A stretch of 64,000 nt of DNA from Chimonanthus salicifolius. Its lineage: Eukaryota; Streptophyta; Magnoliopsida; Laurales; Calycanthaceae. Below are positions 28,301-35,880 of this stretch, piece by piece. The position numbers and the translations under genes were made by a program. Location: contig CM023533.1 in assembly GCA_013350335.1 (NCBI GenBank), forward strand, positions 35,272,170 through 35,336,169, in the 5' to 3' direction. The notes under the pieces were generated by a model that did no database searches, was not told the origin of the DNA, and saw only the letters and a program-made list of their open reading frames with translations. Position 1 is the stretch's first letter. Each line of letters begins with the position of its first letter.

Positions 28301-28756
28301 TATAGAGTGGATGATGGAGTAACATTTCAGTAACTCTAAATGTTGGGGTAATGACATGTTGGGTTGCTACATAGTTTTACTGAGCTAGATTTTTATAGTT
28401 CCCAAAATTCATAATTATATGCTTGGTCGGTGATCCATTCAGAGGGATGATAAAAAAATAAGGAAAAATGCAAATATTCTCGAGCAGCATATACAGAATG
28501 CAACAAGCTGAAGGCTTGTGATTTGTATCACAGAATCAGTTCAAAAGGTTATCTGTCTCAAAGGATACTGGAAAACATAAGGACCAGTTTCAATCGACAT
28601 TCTTGAAGGCTCATTCTGGCCCTTTGACAAGTTCTTGAACAAAGCCTTGGCTTGTTGCTTGTAGAACTCAACATCTTTTTGATCACGACCATCATCCAAT
28701 CCCTCTGCTAATGGAAGGCCATCAGTAACACGAGCTATCATTGTCAGCTTCACCAT
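1286..28756 (-). CDS. SEC22: SEC22 vesicle-trafficking R-SNARE, five coding exons
   Basis: Join of 28569-28756, 26846-27006, 26596-26742, 15559-15635 and 1286-1369 on the minus strand gives 657 nt: 218 codons plus TGA, the usual plant SEC22 length. SEC22 is an R-SNARE of ER-Golgi vesicle fusion. The longin domain covers about residues 1-120. The SNARE helix covers about 127-187 and contains [16 protein letters not shown] with the zero-layer arginine near residue 152. A C-terminal membrane anchor (about 197-213, [15 protein letters not shown]) ends in KKKIW. Every junction is GT-AG and keeps the frame; three split codons (H63, D117, Q166) are restored by splicing, which strongly supports the model. 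Introns are 1562, 103, 10960 and 14189 bp. No stop or frameshift is seen, so the gene looks functional despite its size. Identification is from recalled family sequence, not a search. Confidence 0.95.
1825..2206 (-). repeat. 3' LTR of the gypsy element
   Basis: 382 bp, the outer LTR by transcription order. It aligns with 7919-8307 over its length (shared blocks GAGGTGGTTC, CTCCATTCATCGGAAAAC, CCCCTAGTGAGT), with many substitutions, so the insertion is old. The adjacent polypurine tract GAAGGGTGTGAGGGAA lies at 2207-2222 on the minus strand. Confidence 0.9.
2151..3662 (-). pseudogene. gypsy integrase and C-terminal tail, broken
   Basis: Minus strand: [20 protein letters not shown] near 3260-3350 corresponds to the HHCC/GHSG block at the integrase start. 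The core is split by stops. The tail at 2291-2644 includes [20 protein letters not shown] and continues at 2151-2363 as [20 protein letters not shown], a chromodomain-like/IN-C end usual in plant gypsy polyproteins, ending just before the polypurine tract. About 3283-3393 and 3398-3508 are direct copies (116-bp unit) within the integrase N-terminus. Confidence 0.75.
3663..4008. mobile_element. non-autonomous hAT MITE (346 bp) inserted in the gypsy element
   Basis: Flanked by the perfect 8-bp duplication CTCGTAAG (3655-3662, 4009-4016). Ends CATTGTGACAAATACCG and, reversed, CCTTGTCACAAATATCG. About 130 bp at the left end and 150 bp at the right end match the ends of the 4.2-kb hAT at 10263-14489, so it is an internal-deletion derivative. 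It is rich in TTAACGCG and ACCGGGAAT motifs near both ends. Confidence 0.9.
4117..6300 (-). pseudogene. gypsy reverse transcriptase/RNase H, tandemly triplicated
   Basis: The 5'-most copy (6300-5950) contains [20 protein letters not shown] then the palm block [17 protein letters not shown]. The ~970-bp unit recurs at spacing 968 and 972 bp (same landmark at 4117, 5085, 6057). At 4975-5295 the RNase H piece [17 protein letters not shown] reads straight into [18 protein letters not shown], so the unit boundary fuses RNase H to RT. Copy A lacks 26 bp (TAAGAACCCATTT...) found in copy B. No copy is intact. The genuine RNase H end continues leftward at 4060-4116. Confidence 0.85.
6400..7863 (-). 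pseudogene. gypsy gag and protease, broken
   Basis: The gag reading starts at 7863 ([20 protein letters not shown]) and reaches GEDPMGWI, a typical plant gypsy gag block, before a stop. A zinc knuckle [15 protein letters not shown] lies at about 7083-7127 (CX2C...GHX2C pattern of gypsy Gag). Further on, [15 protein letters not shown] near 6850-6900 corresponds to the aspartic protease site, with the usual DSG/DTG altered to [15 protein letters not shown] follows near 6660-6700. Several stops interrupt the frame, so no functional product is expected. Confidence 0.8.
7919..8307 (-). repeat. 5' LTR of the gypsy element, with adjacent primer site
   Basis: 389 bp. Just inside it (about 7903-7916, minus strand) TTGTATGAGAGTAGG matches the initiator tRNA-Met primer site TGGTATCAGAGCAGG at most positions. 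Outer flank CAAGA matches the duplication at the other end. Confidence 0.9.
8313..9146. other. SEC22 intron 4 spacer
   Basis: AT-rich intronic sequence between the gypsy element and the LINE fragment. Several short minus-strand reading frames are present but none resembles a known protein. I see no element boundary. Confidence 0.4.
9162..9560 (+). mobile_element. 5'-truncated LINE (RNase H end and 3' UTR)
   Basis: Flanked by a 15-bp target duplication AAGTGTCTAGCCTAA (9147-9161) / AAGTGCCTAGCCTAA (9561-9575) and ending in a short poly(A). It encodes [20 protein letters not shown], the RNase H-like domain found at the end of plant L1 ORF2. After a frameshift the adjacent frame reads [13 protein letters not shown]. 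The T-rich 3' UTR (CCCTTTTGTACTC...) is typical of plant L1 elements. Only the last ~0.4 kb was copied. Confidence 0.85.
10599..12700 (-). pseudogene. hAT transposase (BED finger, DUF659, dimerisation domain), inactivated
   Basis: In order on the minus strand: a BED-type zinc finger ([20 protein letters not shown], about 12545-12625), a DUF659 region ([38 protein letters not shown] at about 11900-11950), a helical middle (308-codon open stretch 11038-11964), and the C-terminal dimerisation domain [19 protein letters not shown] (10800-10885). A 106-bp intron with donor GTAAGT (11081) and acceptor TTTAG (10976) joins HP to [15 protein letters not shown] in frame. Breaks: a 1-bp shift before the finger, TGA in place of an expected Trp near 12260, and TAA near 12043-12045. 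DNA transposition would need a transposase from elsewhere. Confidence 0.88.
13880..14220 (-). repeat. purine/pyrimidine-skewed leader block with internal duplication in the hAT
   Basis: The minus strand reads like a plant 5' leader: TTTTAGGGTTTCAC, then CT-rich blocks, then a 45-50-bp direct repeat encoding [11 protein letters not shown] twice. It is more GC-rich than the rest of the element. It may be the element's own 5' UTR or a captured host leader. Confidence 0.5.
14498..15558. other. SEC22 intron 4 spacer upstream of exon 4
   Basis: AT-rich, with a GA microsatellite at about 14915-14932 and a CA run near 15397-15408. No gene or bounded element recognised. Confidence 0.4.
15559..15635 (-). 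CDS. SEC22: SEC22 coding exon 4 (end of SNARE motif)
   Basis: A 77-bp exon isolated between an 11-kb and a 14-kb intron. It encodes [20 protein letters not shown] then DLNRQ, the C-terminal half of the SNARE helix. Acceptor TTTGTAG, donor GTATGC. The phase matches exon 3 (Q166 split) and exon 5 (phase 0). Confidence 0.93.
15900..16440. repeat. degenerate ~200-bp tandem repeat in SEC22 intron 3
   Basis: Three diverged units share the ordered landmarks GCAACATTCATG, AGCTTGCATGG, ATTTA..GGCTCATGCTCT (starting about 15918, 16130 and 16308). No protein or known element matches by eye. Confidence 0.5.
16441..18239. other. SEC22 intron 3 spacer
   Basis: AT-rich intronic sequence. The part at 17100-17420 (GGCCCCACTTTGGCCCACATG ... 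CACTTGGGCCCCAC) has plant repeat-like composition but no terminal repeats that I can pair with a target duplication. Confidence 0.35.
18240..20760 (-). mobile_element. 5'-truncated L1-type LINE, ORF2 broken
   Basis: Minus strand, in order: [20 protein letters not shown] (RT entry, 20640-20580), [20 protein letters not shown] then [19 protein letters not shown] (20450-20330), a [20 protein letters not shown] block (19524-19590), and the C-terminal zinc domain [18 protein letters not shown] (18700-18790). The left edge, TTTTTATTTTTTGTTG near 18250 on the plus strand, is the poly(A)-like 3' tail. Stops and frame changes make it inactive. The 5' boundary at about 20760 is approximate. Confidence 0.88.
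21640..21860 (+). mobile_element. tRNA-derived SINE
   Basis: Has a box-A-like TGGCCTGACAGTC near 21651 and box-B-like GGGTCAATTCC near 21694 at tRNA-like spacing. A tRNA-unrelated body follows (GGTTCCACCGCTTTAACCC), ending ATCAAAAATAAAATAAATAAA. RNA polymerase III promoter boxes plus an A-rich tail are the SINE signature. The target duplication is unclear. Confidence 0.65.
21885..22560 (-). mobile_element. RTE-type LINE fragment
   Basis: Minus-strand reading includes [19 protein letters not shown] (about 22500-22560), the FADD catalytic block of non-LTR RT. Further on are QLGAIVKHN- and [14 protein letters not shown] remnants (MLYGTECW block in RTE elements) at about 22215-22260. Highly decayed, with multiple stops. 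The start and end are approximate. Confidence 0.6.
22600..22700 (+). mobile_element. short LINE 3' tail
   Basis: The phrase GGTTGCCTACTTTCTTTGTA, then ATTAATGAAGTTACCTTTC and a poly(A) is the characteristic end of plant L1 3' UTRs. Only the last ~90 bp are present. No clear target duplication. Confidence 0.4.
22926..22990. promoter_or_regulatory. cluster of four G-box palindromes
   Basis: CACGTG occurs at 22930, 22945, 22974 and 22983. CACGTG is the core bound by plant bHLH and bZIP factors. They sit at the edge of the candidate LTR, so they may be LTR enhancer sites. Function is inference. Confidence 0.45.
23339..25010. mobile_element. 1.67-kb non-autonomous hAT-like transposon
   Basis: Perfect 8-bp duplication CCTAGAAT (23331-23338, 25011-25018). 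Ends CAATGTTTTAAAACCCGACC and, reversed, CAATGTTATCAAACCTGGACC. Terminal 100 bp carry ACCCGACCC / GGGTCAACC arrays; the interior is AT-rich and lacks a transposase. Near 24590-24800 the sequence is leader-like (AAACCCTAGCCGCCGCC, CT-rich), suggesting either a captured or a decayed transcription unit. Confidence 0.82.
25402..26595. other. SEC22 intron 3, exon-3-proximal part
   Basis: AT-rich; no element boundary or coding similarity seen. Confidence 0.4.
26596..26742 (-). CDS. SEC22: SEC22 coding exon 3 (SNARE motif)
   Basis: It begins ATACATTTATACAG after an AAAG acceptor and encodes [20 protein letters not shown] followed by [20 protein letters not shown], the N-terminal half of the SNARE helix with its central arginine. 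It ends GGACC before a strong GTAAGT donor. A pyrimidine-rich stretch (CT repeats on the minus strand, about 26765-26790) lies just upstream of the acceptor. Confidence 0.95.
26846..27006 (-). CDS. SEC22: SEC22 coding exon 2 (longin domain)
   Basis: Acceptor TTTGCAG precedes 27006. It encodes [20 protein letters not shown] through [12 protein letters not shown] and ends with G before donor GTACTT. This completes the longin fold. Only a 103-bp intron separates it from exon 3, in contrast with the giant introns that follow. Confidence 0.95.
27007..28568 (-). other. SEC22 intron 1
   Basis: 1562 bp with GTATCC donor and TTTGCAG acceptor. Small reading frames are present but none resembles a known protein. 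No transposon ends found. Confidence 0.6.
28569..28756 (-). CDS. SEC22: SEC22 coding exon 1 (start codon, longin domain)
   Basis: ATG at 28756-28754. The exon encodes residues 1-62 plus two bases of codon 63, from [20 protein letters not shown] to ETGPYVF. The start MVK and the [19 protein letters not shown] block are hallmarks of plant SEC22. The exon ends CA before donor GTATCC; the next exon supplies C to make His-63. Confidence 0.95.
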
Positions 28757-28829
28757 CTTTTCTATGAAAGCTTTCGAACAACAGAAAAGTTGACAGAAGC
28801 TGATCCTATATCAGTCCTGCGTCCAGAAA

Positions 28830-30500
28830 AGGGAAGTAAGTTTCATGTTCTTAGCACAAAATAATGGCCATGGCAAAAGTCAATCAAAGTCCAAAGATAA
28901 ACTTATCATCCATCAACCTTAATCCGAATAGAAGAACCATATATCAATTATAAGATAAGATAAGCAAAAGTAAAAAAGAAGGCAATTTGGCCTATGAGGC
29001 AGAATCTAGAAACATAGATTGAGTAGAGACTATTATGTGGTTAAACAAGTCATTTGGACGGAGAAGAAAAAGAGGATAGAAAAATCACTACATTCAAGAA
29101 GCTAAAATAGTTAGCAAATCTACATCAGTTTGCATCAGCATTTAGCTACCAAACAAGGAACCAAAGGGATTTAAGACTGCCTACATTCTTAAACTAGAGA
29201 AACCAACGTGCTTCGTGCTGGTGACATTGGTCAAAAAATTAATAGTAGATAATTCTTTCTACACTTTACAAATTTGGAACAAAATTTTCTAGTTTTAGGT
29301 ATTACGATAAAAAATGTGTGCGAAATCCTTCAAACTCACCAAATTAGATGAATTTCTCTATTTTTAGATATTAAGATAATAAGGTTGGACCAAATCCTCA
29401 CAGCTCGCCAAATTTAATCTTAAAATCTCTTTTCCTATTTGTCAATCTTTTTTTACATGAATTTCCCTAATTTTGATACTATTATTATGATAAGGACATA
29501 TCACCAAAAAAAAAGGGCATATCAAATCTTTAACATTCTCCAAATCAAGTCTTAAAAATCTTGTTTCTAATTTTTACCTTTTTTGGACAAATTTTTCCAT
29601 TTTTTTTCTTGCCATCATAGAAGCAAATCACAACCGTTCAATAAATGAATGGTCAAGATTCATCTGACGGTCACCCTGAACTATCTCTTCTATATATATA
29701 GATGGATAAAGTAAAAAATTTGGAATAGTTAAATGTAGAGGTTGGTGTCAAGAGGGCTCACTTTCCTTTCTTTATTGCATCCAAGAATGGAGTAACTTCT
29801 GTTCCTAGTCTCCATTCAATTTTGGAAATGGAAAAAATGAAACAAGAAGTGTCCCCTTTTACAGCATTGAGTTGAATAAATGTACATTTTTTTTGAAAGG
29901 TTTGAATAAATGTACATTTAAGATGGGATAAAGGCAAGAACCTGTTCTTTCTTTTTCAAGTTGTGAAAACCAAACTTCATTGATCACCAAAGGTTCCTGG
30001 TATTCACTCTCCAAATCATAAGAGGTTCAATATGGTCACAGCTTACAAGTTCACATCTCAGATAGTATGGAAGTAAATAGATCTCCAAGAGGTGAATTTG
30101 TGGCAGTCTCCCTCCAAGCTCCTTGTATCATGTAGTGACGAATCCTTGAGCATGCGACAGATCATGGTGCAAAACCTAGTCGAGAAGATTCTTACTGGAC
30201 AGAAAACATCACCAAGACCTTAACCATCTAAAAGGTGTAAATTTTACATATCAACCATGCCTTTCTGGTGTCCTTGAAGAAGAATACACAGATCATCTTC
30301 CCCTCCATTACAGGATAGGATCTAGCATATGAAGGTGCATTATGTTCCTCATTGAACTTCTATGTAATGCACAAATCCATTTTCAGTATTCAACAAAGCT
30401 GGTCTTTACTCAGAAAGACATGGTTTGATAACCACCTTCTACACATATTTGTGAGGCGTCCAATGAATGAAATAGAAGAACTTTTCAGGGAAAATTTTGC
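28830..30500. other. region upstream of SEC22 exon 1
   Basis: Mostly AT-rich. About 29190-29640 has the texture of a decayed foldback MITE: repeated blocks of the type CAAATC..TTCAAACTC.CCAAATT, also seen at 36000-36440. A 23-bp duplication, TTGAATAAATGTACATTT, lies at 29874-29921. No gene recognised. Confidence 0.35.
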
Positions 30501-30516
30501 ATGTTTGTGTGTGATT

Positions 30517-30768
30517 GGGGGTTTCCAATATTGGCGAATGTATATTTTTTTCTTGAGATGACATACTTTGTCATGCTGCCCAAAAAGAACGAAGTCGAGT
30601 GGAGGAAGCATATAAACTTCCTCATGCAAGTCACCATGCAAAAAAACATTCTTGACATCAAGTTGATGAAGCTTATATGCTTCCTCCCCCCAGCTTCATT
30701 CCTTCTAGACAGCATGACAAAGTATGTCGACTCATGAAAAATTTACACATTCACCAATATCCAAACCT
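30517..30768. repeat. inverted repeat made of two head-to-head copia RT pieces
   Basis: Left arm (about 30517-30617, minus sense) reads HGDLHEEVYMLPPLDFVLFG then QHDKVCHLKK. Right arm (about 30665-30768, plus sense) reads EAYMLPPPSFIPSRQHDKVC then RLMK. Both are the same Ty1/copia RT segment in opposite orientation with a ~47-bp spacer, so the transcript could fold into a ~100-bp hairpin. Arms have diverged by perhaps a fifth. Confidence 0.75.
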
Positions 30769-30909
30769 CTAAACAAGGTGCTCAAGGCAAGTGAAGGAGA
30801 ACATTGGAGACAGATTATTGAGGTTAAAGTTTATGTTTGAACTAGCTTTTAAGGAGTCAAATCTCAGGCTGCTGGTTATCACTGTCCTATTGTATAACAT
30901 TATGCTAAG

Positions 30910-31274
30910 AAGAGATGATCACCTGCGCACTGATGTGCGGCATATTACGCCGAGCACCTAAGTATAGGACCCATCACATAGAGTGGTGATAGGTATTCGA
31001 AAGGTTATTCCTTGAATATGTGGCTAACCAAAAATCACCTTAATTGAATCAATCAAGCCACATTTTTTACGCTTTCTAAATTTTAATTTGTTTAAATTAT
31101 TTTTTTTAATCTTTCAACCTTTCAAGACATGTCTTTATTGATTCAATTAAGGTGATTTTTGGTAGACCACATAATCAAAAACCTTTTAAACGCATCCATC
31201 ACCATTCTATTTAGTGAGCCATAGGTCCAGATGCTCAGTGTAATAGTTGCACACCAGTGTGGTGATCATTTCCC
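30910..31274. mobile_element. foldback MITE with 9-bp duplication (Mutator-type)
   Basis: Perfect 9-bp duplication TATGCTAAG (30901-30909, 31275-31283). Long inverted arms (~140 bp) include ATGATCACC at both outer ends and ACCAAAAATCACCTTAATTG near the centre of each arm. Nine-bp duplications plus long inverted ends are typical of Mutator-like elements. No coding capacity. Confidence 0.83.
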
Positions 31275-31610
31275 TATGCTAAGTCTTCTATAAAAAGAAG
31301 TACAGCTAGTACTCTCTGTCCTCGACATTAAGCTACCGTTTTTTTTTTTTTTTCCTTCCATCTTCGTTTTCTATCCCGTTCCCTTGTTTCCAACAAGTTA
31401 ATTGCACAAGGGTTTTTAAGCATTGAAATACCTTATTCCCTTAGTAAGGATAAACTTTATCAGTTTGGGAGGCCTCTCTCTCTCTCTTTTCAGTACAAAT
31501 ATTTCTAAATCAAATGGACTACTACAATCTCTGGACCATAAGAATACAACCACCCAAATTCTTTTTCTTTGGGCATTTTTTACGAGTAAAAGGTCAAATC
31601 CTTCCTTTTA

Positions 31611-31747
31611 CCAACATATATAATCTATTGTTTATGAGCAAGCAATAAGACTGAAACATGTGCGCACAAAACCAACATATATGATCTATTGTTTATGAGC
31701 AAGCAATAAGACTGAAACATGTGCGCACAAAACCAACATATATGATC
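31611..31747. repeat. 61-bp tandem repeat, about 2.3 copies
   Basis: Units start CCAACATATATRATCTATTG at 31611, 31672 and 31733 and are nearly identical, so the duplication is recent or under conversion. Confidence 0.85.
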
Positions 31748-32229
31748 TATTGCTAAAGGCAAAAGATTGATAGAATGTCATTCCTAAAGTTCTTCTCCAA
31801 GTAGTAGATATAAAACAGATGTAGACAAATCCTCCTAAGTTAATGATCAACATCCATTAAACCCATAGCTGACACCAAATGGATGAGTTTCTGACTTATG
31901 ATGATGATGAGGATGATGATAATCTATTAAACCATGACCGAACCTTCCTTTCTTTGTTTTTGAAGACCAAGGTGTCCAGGCATCTTAGAGCACCTGACTA
32001 ATCCTTTGAGCATGTACAAATCTCCCTATCCACACACACCAGGTAACACTATGAGTGAACCTTCTTAAAGTCAAATTTCAAACGCATAATGGTCTAGAAC
32101 CATATAAAAACCATTCCAGCGTCAAATGAATTCACTATATGAATCTCCTCCTATCATATATCCATAATTAACAATATTAGCCAACATAGCATTCACCCTT
32201 TTTGCTAGGATACAACAATTTTATTTGCA

Positions 32230-34595
32230 AAGAAAAATACACGTGAGGGAAAGATTACCTACGATAATGGATAATGTGTTATAGGATTATTGTACAAAGC
32301 ACCTATTGGTGTTATTTTACCTGTAAGTTTGTTTCTATGCTCCCATTGCATTTATTTGGATGTGTATGCTTTGTTCATGATTTTTCAACTAACAAACTTT
32401 CAAAAAAATTCTACAAAATATATATATATATATTCCTAGGTTACTCTTCCAATCAAGAAGTAAATATATGTTTTGATCCCGTCACTGGTAAAAGACTTGT
32501 TTCCATGGTTGGTACCTTTTTTGAGTGTATTCCTTACTTTCAACAACCAGTCCTAGGCCTTCTCCTCTCGTTGTTGTTCCTATTTTTACAAATATTGTGG
32601 ACATTGATGACACTTCTTCTGACCCATCTACTTCCAAGCCTCTCATTGTCTATCATAGGAAAAAGAGACAAGTTCCATGCTCCACCACTCGATTGCCTTT
32701 GGACTATCCAGATCCATCACTTGTGAGTTGTGATCTTCCCATTGCTTTAAAGAAAGGTAAGTGTGCTTGTGTTGAACATCCCATAAACCACTTTGTTTCC
32801 TATAATTCTATTTCTCCCTAATACCTCAGCTTTCTCTCCAAAATAAATACTCTTTTCATTCCTAAGAGGATTGATAGGGCTCTTCGAGACCCTTCCTAAT
32901 AAGAATTAGTTGCACTCGAAAAAAAAATTCATATTTGGGAGATGGTGCCTTTACCATAGGGTAAAACTCGCGTAGGGTGCAAAGTGGGTCTTCGCCCTCA
33001 AACACATTCTAAATGGATCAACTGCTCCATTTAAAGCTCATATAGTAGCTAAAGGCTTCATTAAAACCTATGGAATTGACTACCAAGAAACTCTCTCCTT
33101 TTTGCCAAAATCACCGCTCTGCGGGTTATTATACTTCATCACTTTTCAAAAAAAAATGGACACTTCATCAATTAGATGTCAAGAATGTATTTTTCCACGG
33201 TAATTTAAAAGAAGAAATTTATACGTTACCACCTCCTAAATTTATTTAGGAAGAGCAAAAGATGGTATGTTGGCTTAAGAAAACATTATATGGTCTCAAA
33301 CAGTCTCCACAAGCAGGGTTTGATAAATTCAACACAACCTTGTTAAAATTATGGTTTTCTACGCCATCAATCTAACCATTTTGGCATTTTGTTTTTGTAT
33401 ATCATGTTGAAGATGATATTATACTTGTGATTTACATGGATGATATAATCTTAATAAAGAATATTGAGCCTTTTATCACTACCTTAATAGCCTATCTATA
33501 GCAACTTTTTGATATTAAGAATCTTGGCTTGCTTCATTATTTCCTAGGAATTGAAATTTCTCAATCCTCTAAAGGACTCCTTCTTTCCCAATGAAAATAT
33601 GCTTCGGATCATCTCATGGTGCTAGATATTATGGGTGCAAGCCTGCACAGACACCATTTGATGTTAATTCATAAATTCCTAGCTCTGATGGGATTCTTTT
33701 TTCCAATCCTCATTTTTATCAAAAGCTAGTAGGCAAGCTCATTTATCTTACCATCACCCAACATGTTGTGTTCTATGTTGTCAATATGCGCAGTCAATTC
33801 ATGCATGCTCCTATCTTCAAGGGATTTTTTGAATTTTACACTATCTCAAGGCCAATCCTAGTTGTGGACTCTTCTATAAGAATAAATCTACACTTTATGT
33901 TCGTGGGTAATGCTGACTGGGCCGGCTCTTCTAATGATAGTTGATCTACTACATGCTATTGAATTCTTTTGGGGTCTCATTTGGTCTCTTAGTGAAACAA
34001 AAAACAAAAACGTTTCTGCTTGTTCCGATGCAAAGGAAAATTACGAACCATGGCTAACACAGCATGTAAATAACTATGGTTCAACAAGTTTCTTCTTCAA
34101 TTGGGCTTTCCTCTCCCAGAGGCCCTTATTGTATTTTTTAACAATCAAGTTATCAACATTGCCTCTAATTCAATTTTCGTGAGCGCACAAAGCATGTAGA
34201 CATTGATTGTCACTTTATTCGACATCATGTATCCTTTGGAAATATTTCACTTCATATCTAAAGTCCAAAGATCATTTATTAAACATGTTGATACTGGACA
34301 TCTCTCACTCTCAACTTGATGAGGTTTTAAGCAAGGTAGGCTTAATTGATATCCTCACACTAGCATGGGAGGGAGATATCCTCACACTAGCATGGGAGGG
34401 AGAATTATAAGATTATTATAGAAATTAAAATATTTTGTAAATATGAAAAGATTGTGTACAAATGTATATAGTCCAATGGATCACCTTAGGCTCTAGGTTT
34501 GACTTTCCTCCTATATTATATTTTTTGTCTATAAATTTGCTTTCTCTATAATCTTTTAGATACACAAGTGAAACACATCTTCTATTCACTCAACA
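32230..34595 (+). mobile_element. Ty1/copia retrotransposon, 5'-truncated, with 3' LTR
   Basis: Plus-strand order: end of integrase (LFGCVCFVHDFSTNKLSKKF, 32335-32405), linker LPIALKKGKCACVEHPINHF (32730-32790), RT with KWTLHQLDVKNVFFHGNLKE (33157-33210), LKKTLYGLKQSPQAGFDKFN (33275-33330) and the catalytic VIYMDDIIL (33427-33455), then RNase H with VGNADWAGSSNDS (33903-33945). The polypurine-like GGGAGGGAG (34395-34403) precedes a ~190-bp LTR (34405-34595) ending CTCAACA. There are many stops and frameshifts. gag, protease and the 5' LTR are missing. Confidence 0.88.
34405..34595 (+). repeat. 3' LTR of the copia element
   Basis: Starts just after the polypurine tract and ends CTCAACA. It contains TATA-like TATATTATATTTTTTGTC and a leader-like end (GATACACAAGTGAAACAC). 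The left boundary is approximate by a few bases and no second LTR is present to confirm it. Confidence 0.55.
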
Positions 34596-34674
34596 TTATT
34601 TCCCTTTTCCTCAAAAATCATTGTTTATTTTCATTTTTTCCCATTTCTTGTTCAAATAATGAAGCACCAAAACC

Positions 34675-34860
34675 ACACAGGGTAGCTCAACTGGTAGTCA
34701 ATTTGGCTCAAGAACCAAAGGTCCCAAGTTCGGATCCCGTAGTAACCCGATGCCCGTGGCTTGCGGGGGATGCGTGCATTCGGAGTTTTACTCAACACCC
34801 TACTACTCAAGGAGTGGTGGGGATCTTGGGGTTCTCATTTGTCATCATAAACAATGTGGA
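34675..34860 (+). mobile_element. tRNA-derived SINE
   Basis: Begins GGGTAGCTCAACTGGTAGTC (box A) and has AGTTCGGATCCCG (box B) ~45 bp later, as in a tRNA gene, followed by a ~120-bp unrelated body ending TTTGTCATCATAAAC. It lacks an acceptor stem and anticodon arm pairing, so it is not a tRNA gene. Confidence 0.7.
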
Positions 34861-35602
34861 ATTTAACTCCATGAAGAAGTGCAAAGCCTTCACTTGGTGA
34901 AGATGATTTAGGTGGTGTTGGATTTGAATCCAGAGCGGGCAATTGCGAATTTTTCAACAAAATAAAATCCAGAGAGAGATGGAGAGTTTAGAGCCAAAAT
35001 TAAACAGTCTGATCTATAGGCCCTACACCCAGATGGGATCCCCTCCGAGCTTATTATAGATTTCCCACAGAAAATCTGTAAATACAAGGGTTGTAAAGAT
35101 TAAGAACGCAGCTAAATAATGTTACAATATAAAACAGAAAGAAGTGATCAAGATTGAGAACGTGATATTGAAATCGCAATTCTATGCAATATATCTTTTC
35201 TCTTTTCAGGAACAACCGAAAAAGGACATGCTTTTTCACACGACACCTAACCCAAACGTCACAATCACAGTCGAAAACAAAAAAAATCAATGCATGGATC
35301 GGATACTGGGGCTTTATTATGAACATCAGAGTGAAAATTTGTTACAAAATAAAAGAATACAGCATGCACAAGTCGAAAAAAATCTGAGGAAAATATATAG
35401 CCAGAAACAAATTTACAATTCAAGAGCCCTAAAATTATTCAGAGAACAGAGAATTAAACAACCCTAAAATCCGAGTAAAGTTGTCAAAAGGTACGGTGAA
35501 ATTACGACAGACCGTATGACGGAATTGAGAAATAATCGCCACATCTCTTGCACCGATTTTTTGGAATCAAAAGAAAATACGAAAAAGAGAGGGAAAGAGG
35601 AC

Positions 35603-35880
35603 CTGTCTCCTTGAAGAGGAAGAGAAGCAGAGGAGTGCCGAATTATCTGTGGTTATAAACAATCGGTCGATCTTCAAAATCTGAGGTCTCTGCGGAAAGA
35701 TCCGCAAAACGTCAATTGGAAGTAGGCAGAAGAAAAGAGTCGCGCGCGCTAGAAAAAGGGTCGGGCATCAACGAGACAGTAACGGAAAAAGAGGAAGGGT
35801 AGCACTTCTTATTAAAAATATTTTATTTATTATTTAAAGTGTATAATTTTATTTTATTTTATTTTATTTATTAATATAGA
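35603..35880 (-). promoter_or_regulatory. candidate SEC22 promoter and first leader exon
   Basis: The minus-strand sequence is rich in CTTCC and CTCTTC runs typical of plant 5' leaders and is locally GC-rich (GCGCGCGC near 35740) inside an AT-rich neighbourhood. An AT-rich TATA-like run (AAATAAAATATTTTTAATAA on the minus strand, about 35820-35850) lies just upstream. No ORF of note occupies it. The direction fits SEC22. This is a compositional argument only. Confidence 0.35.

Larger units (their letters stand above)
28817..35602 (-). other. possible SEC22 5'UTR intron
   Basis: Inference. On the minus strand TTTTCTGGACGCAG at about 28830-28817 looks like an acceptor 60 bp upstream of the SEC22 ATG. 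A GC-rich, pyrimidine-rich leader-like stretch at about 35603-35800 ends in GAGACAG before GTCCTC, a weak donor. If joined, a 6.8-kb 5'UTR intron would contain the MITE, copia and SINE copies at 30.5-34.9 kb. Full-length cDNA would settle it; an RNA start just upstream of 28756 would refute it. Confidence 0.33.

Noticed and set aside
34675..34750. tRNA gene
   Set aside because: Has A and B boxes but no pairing acceptor stem; continues into a SINE body.
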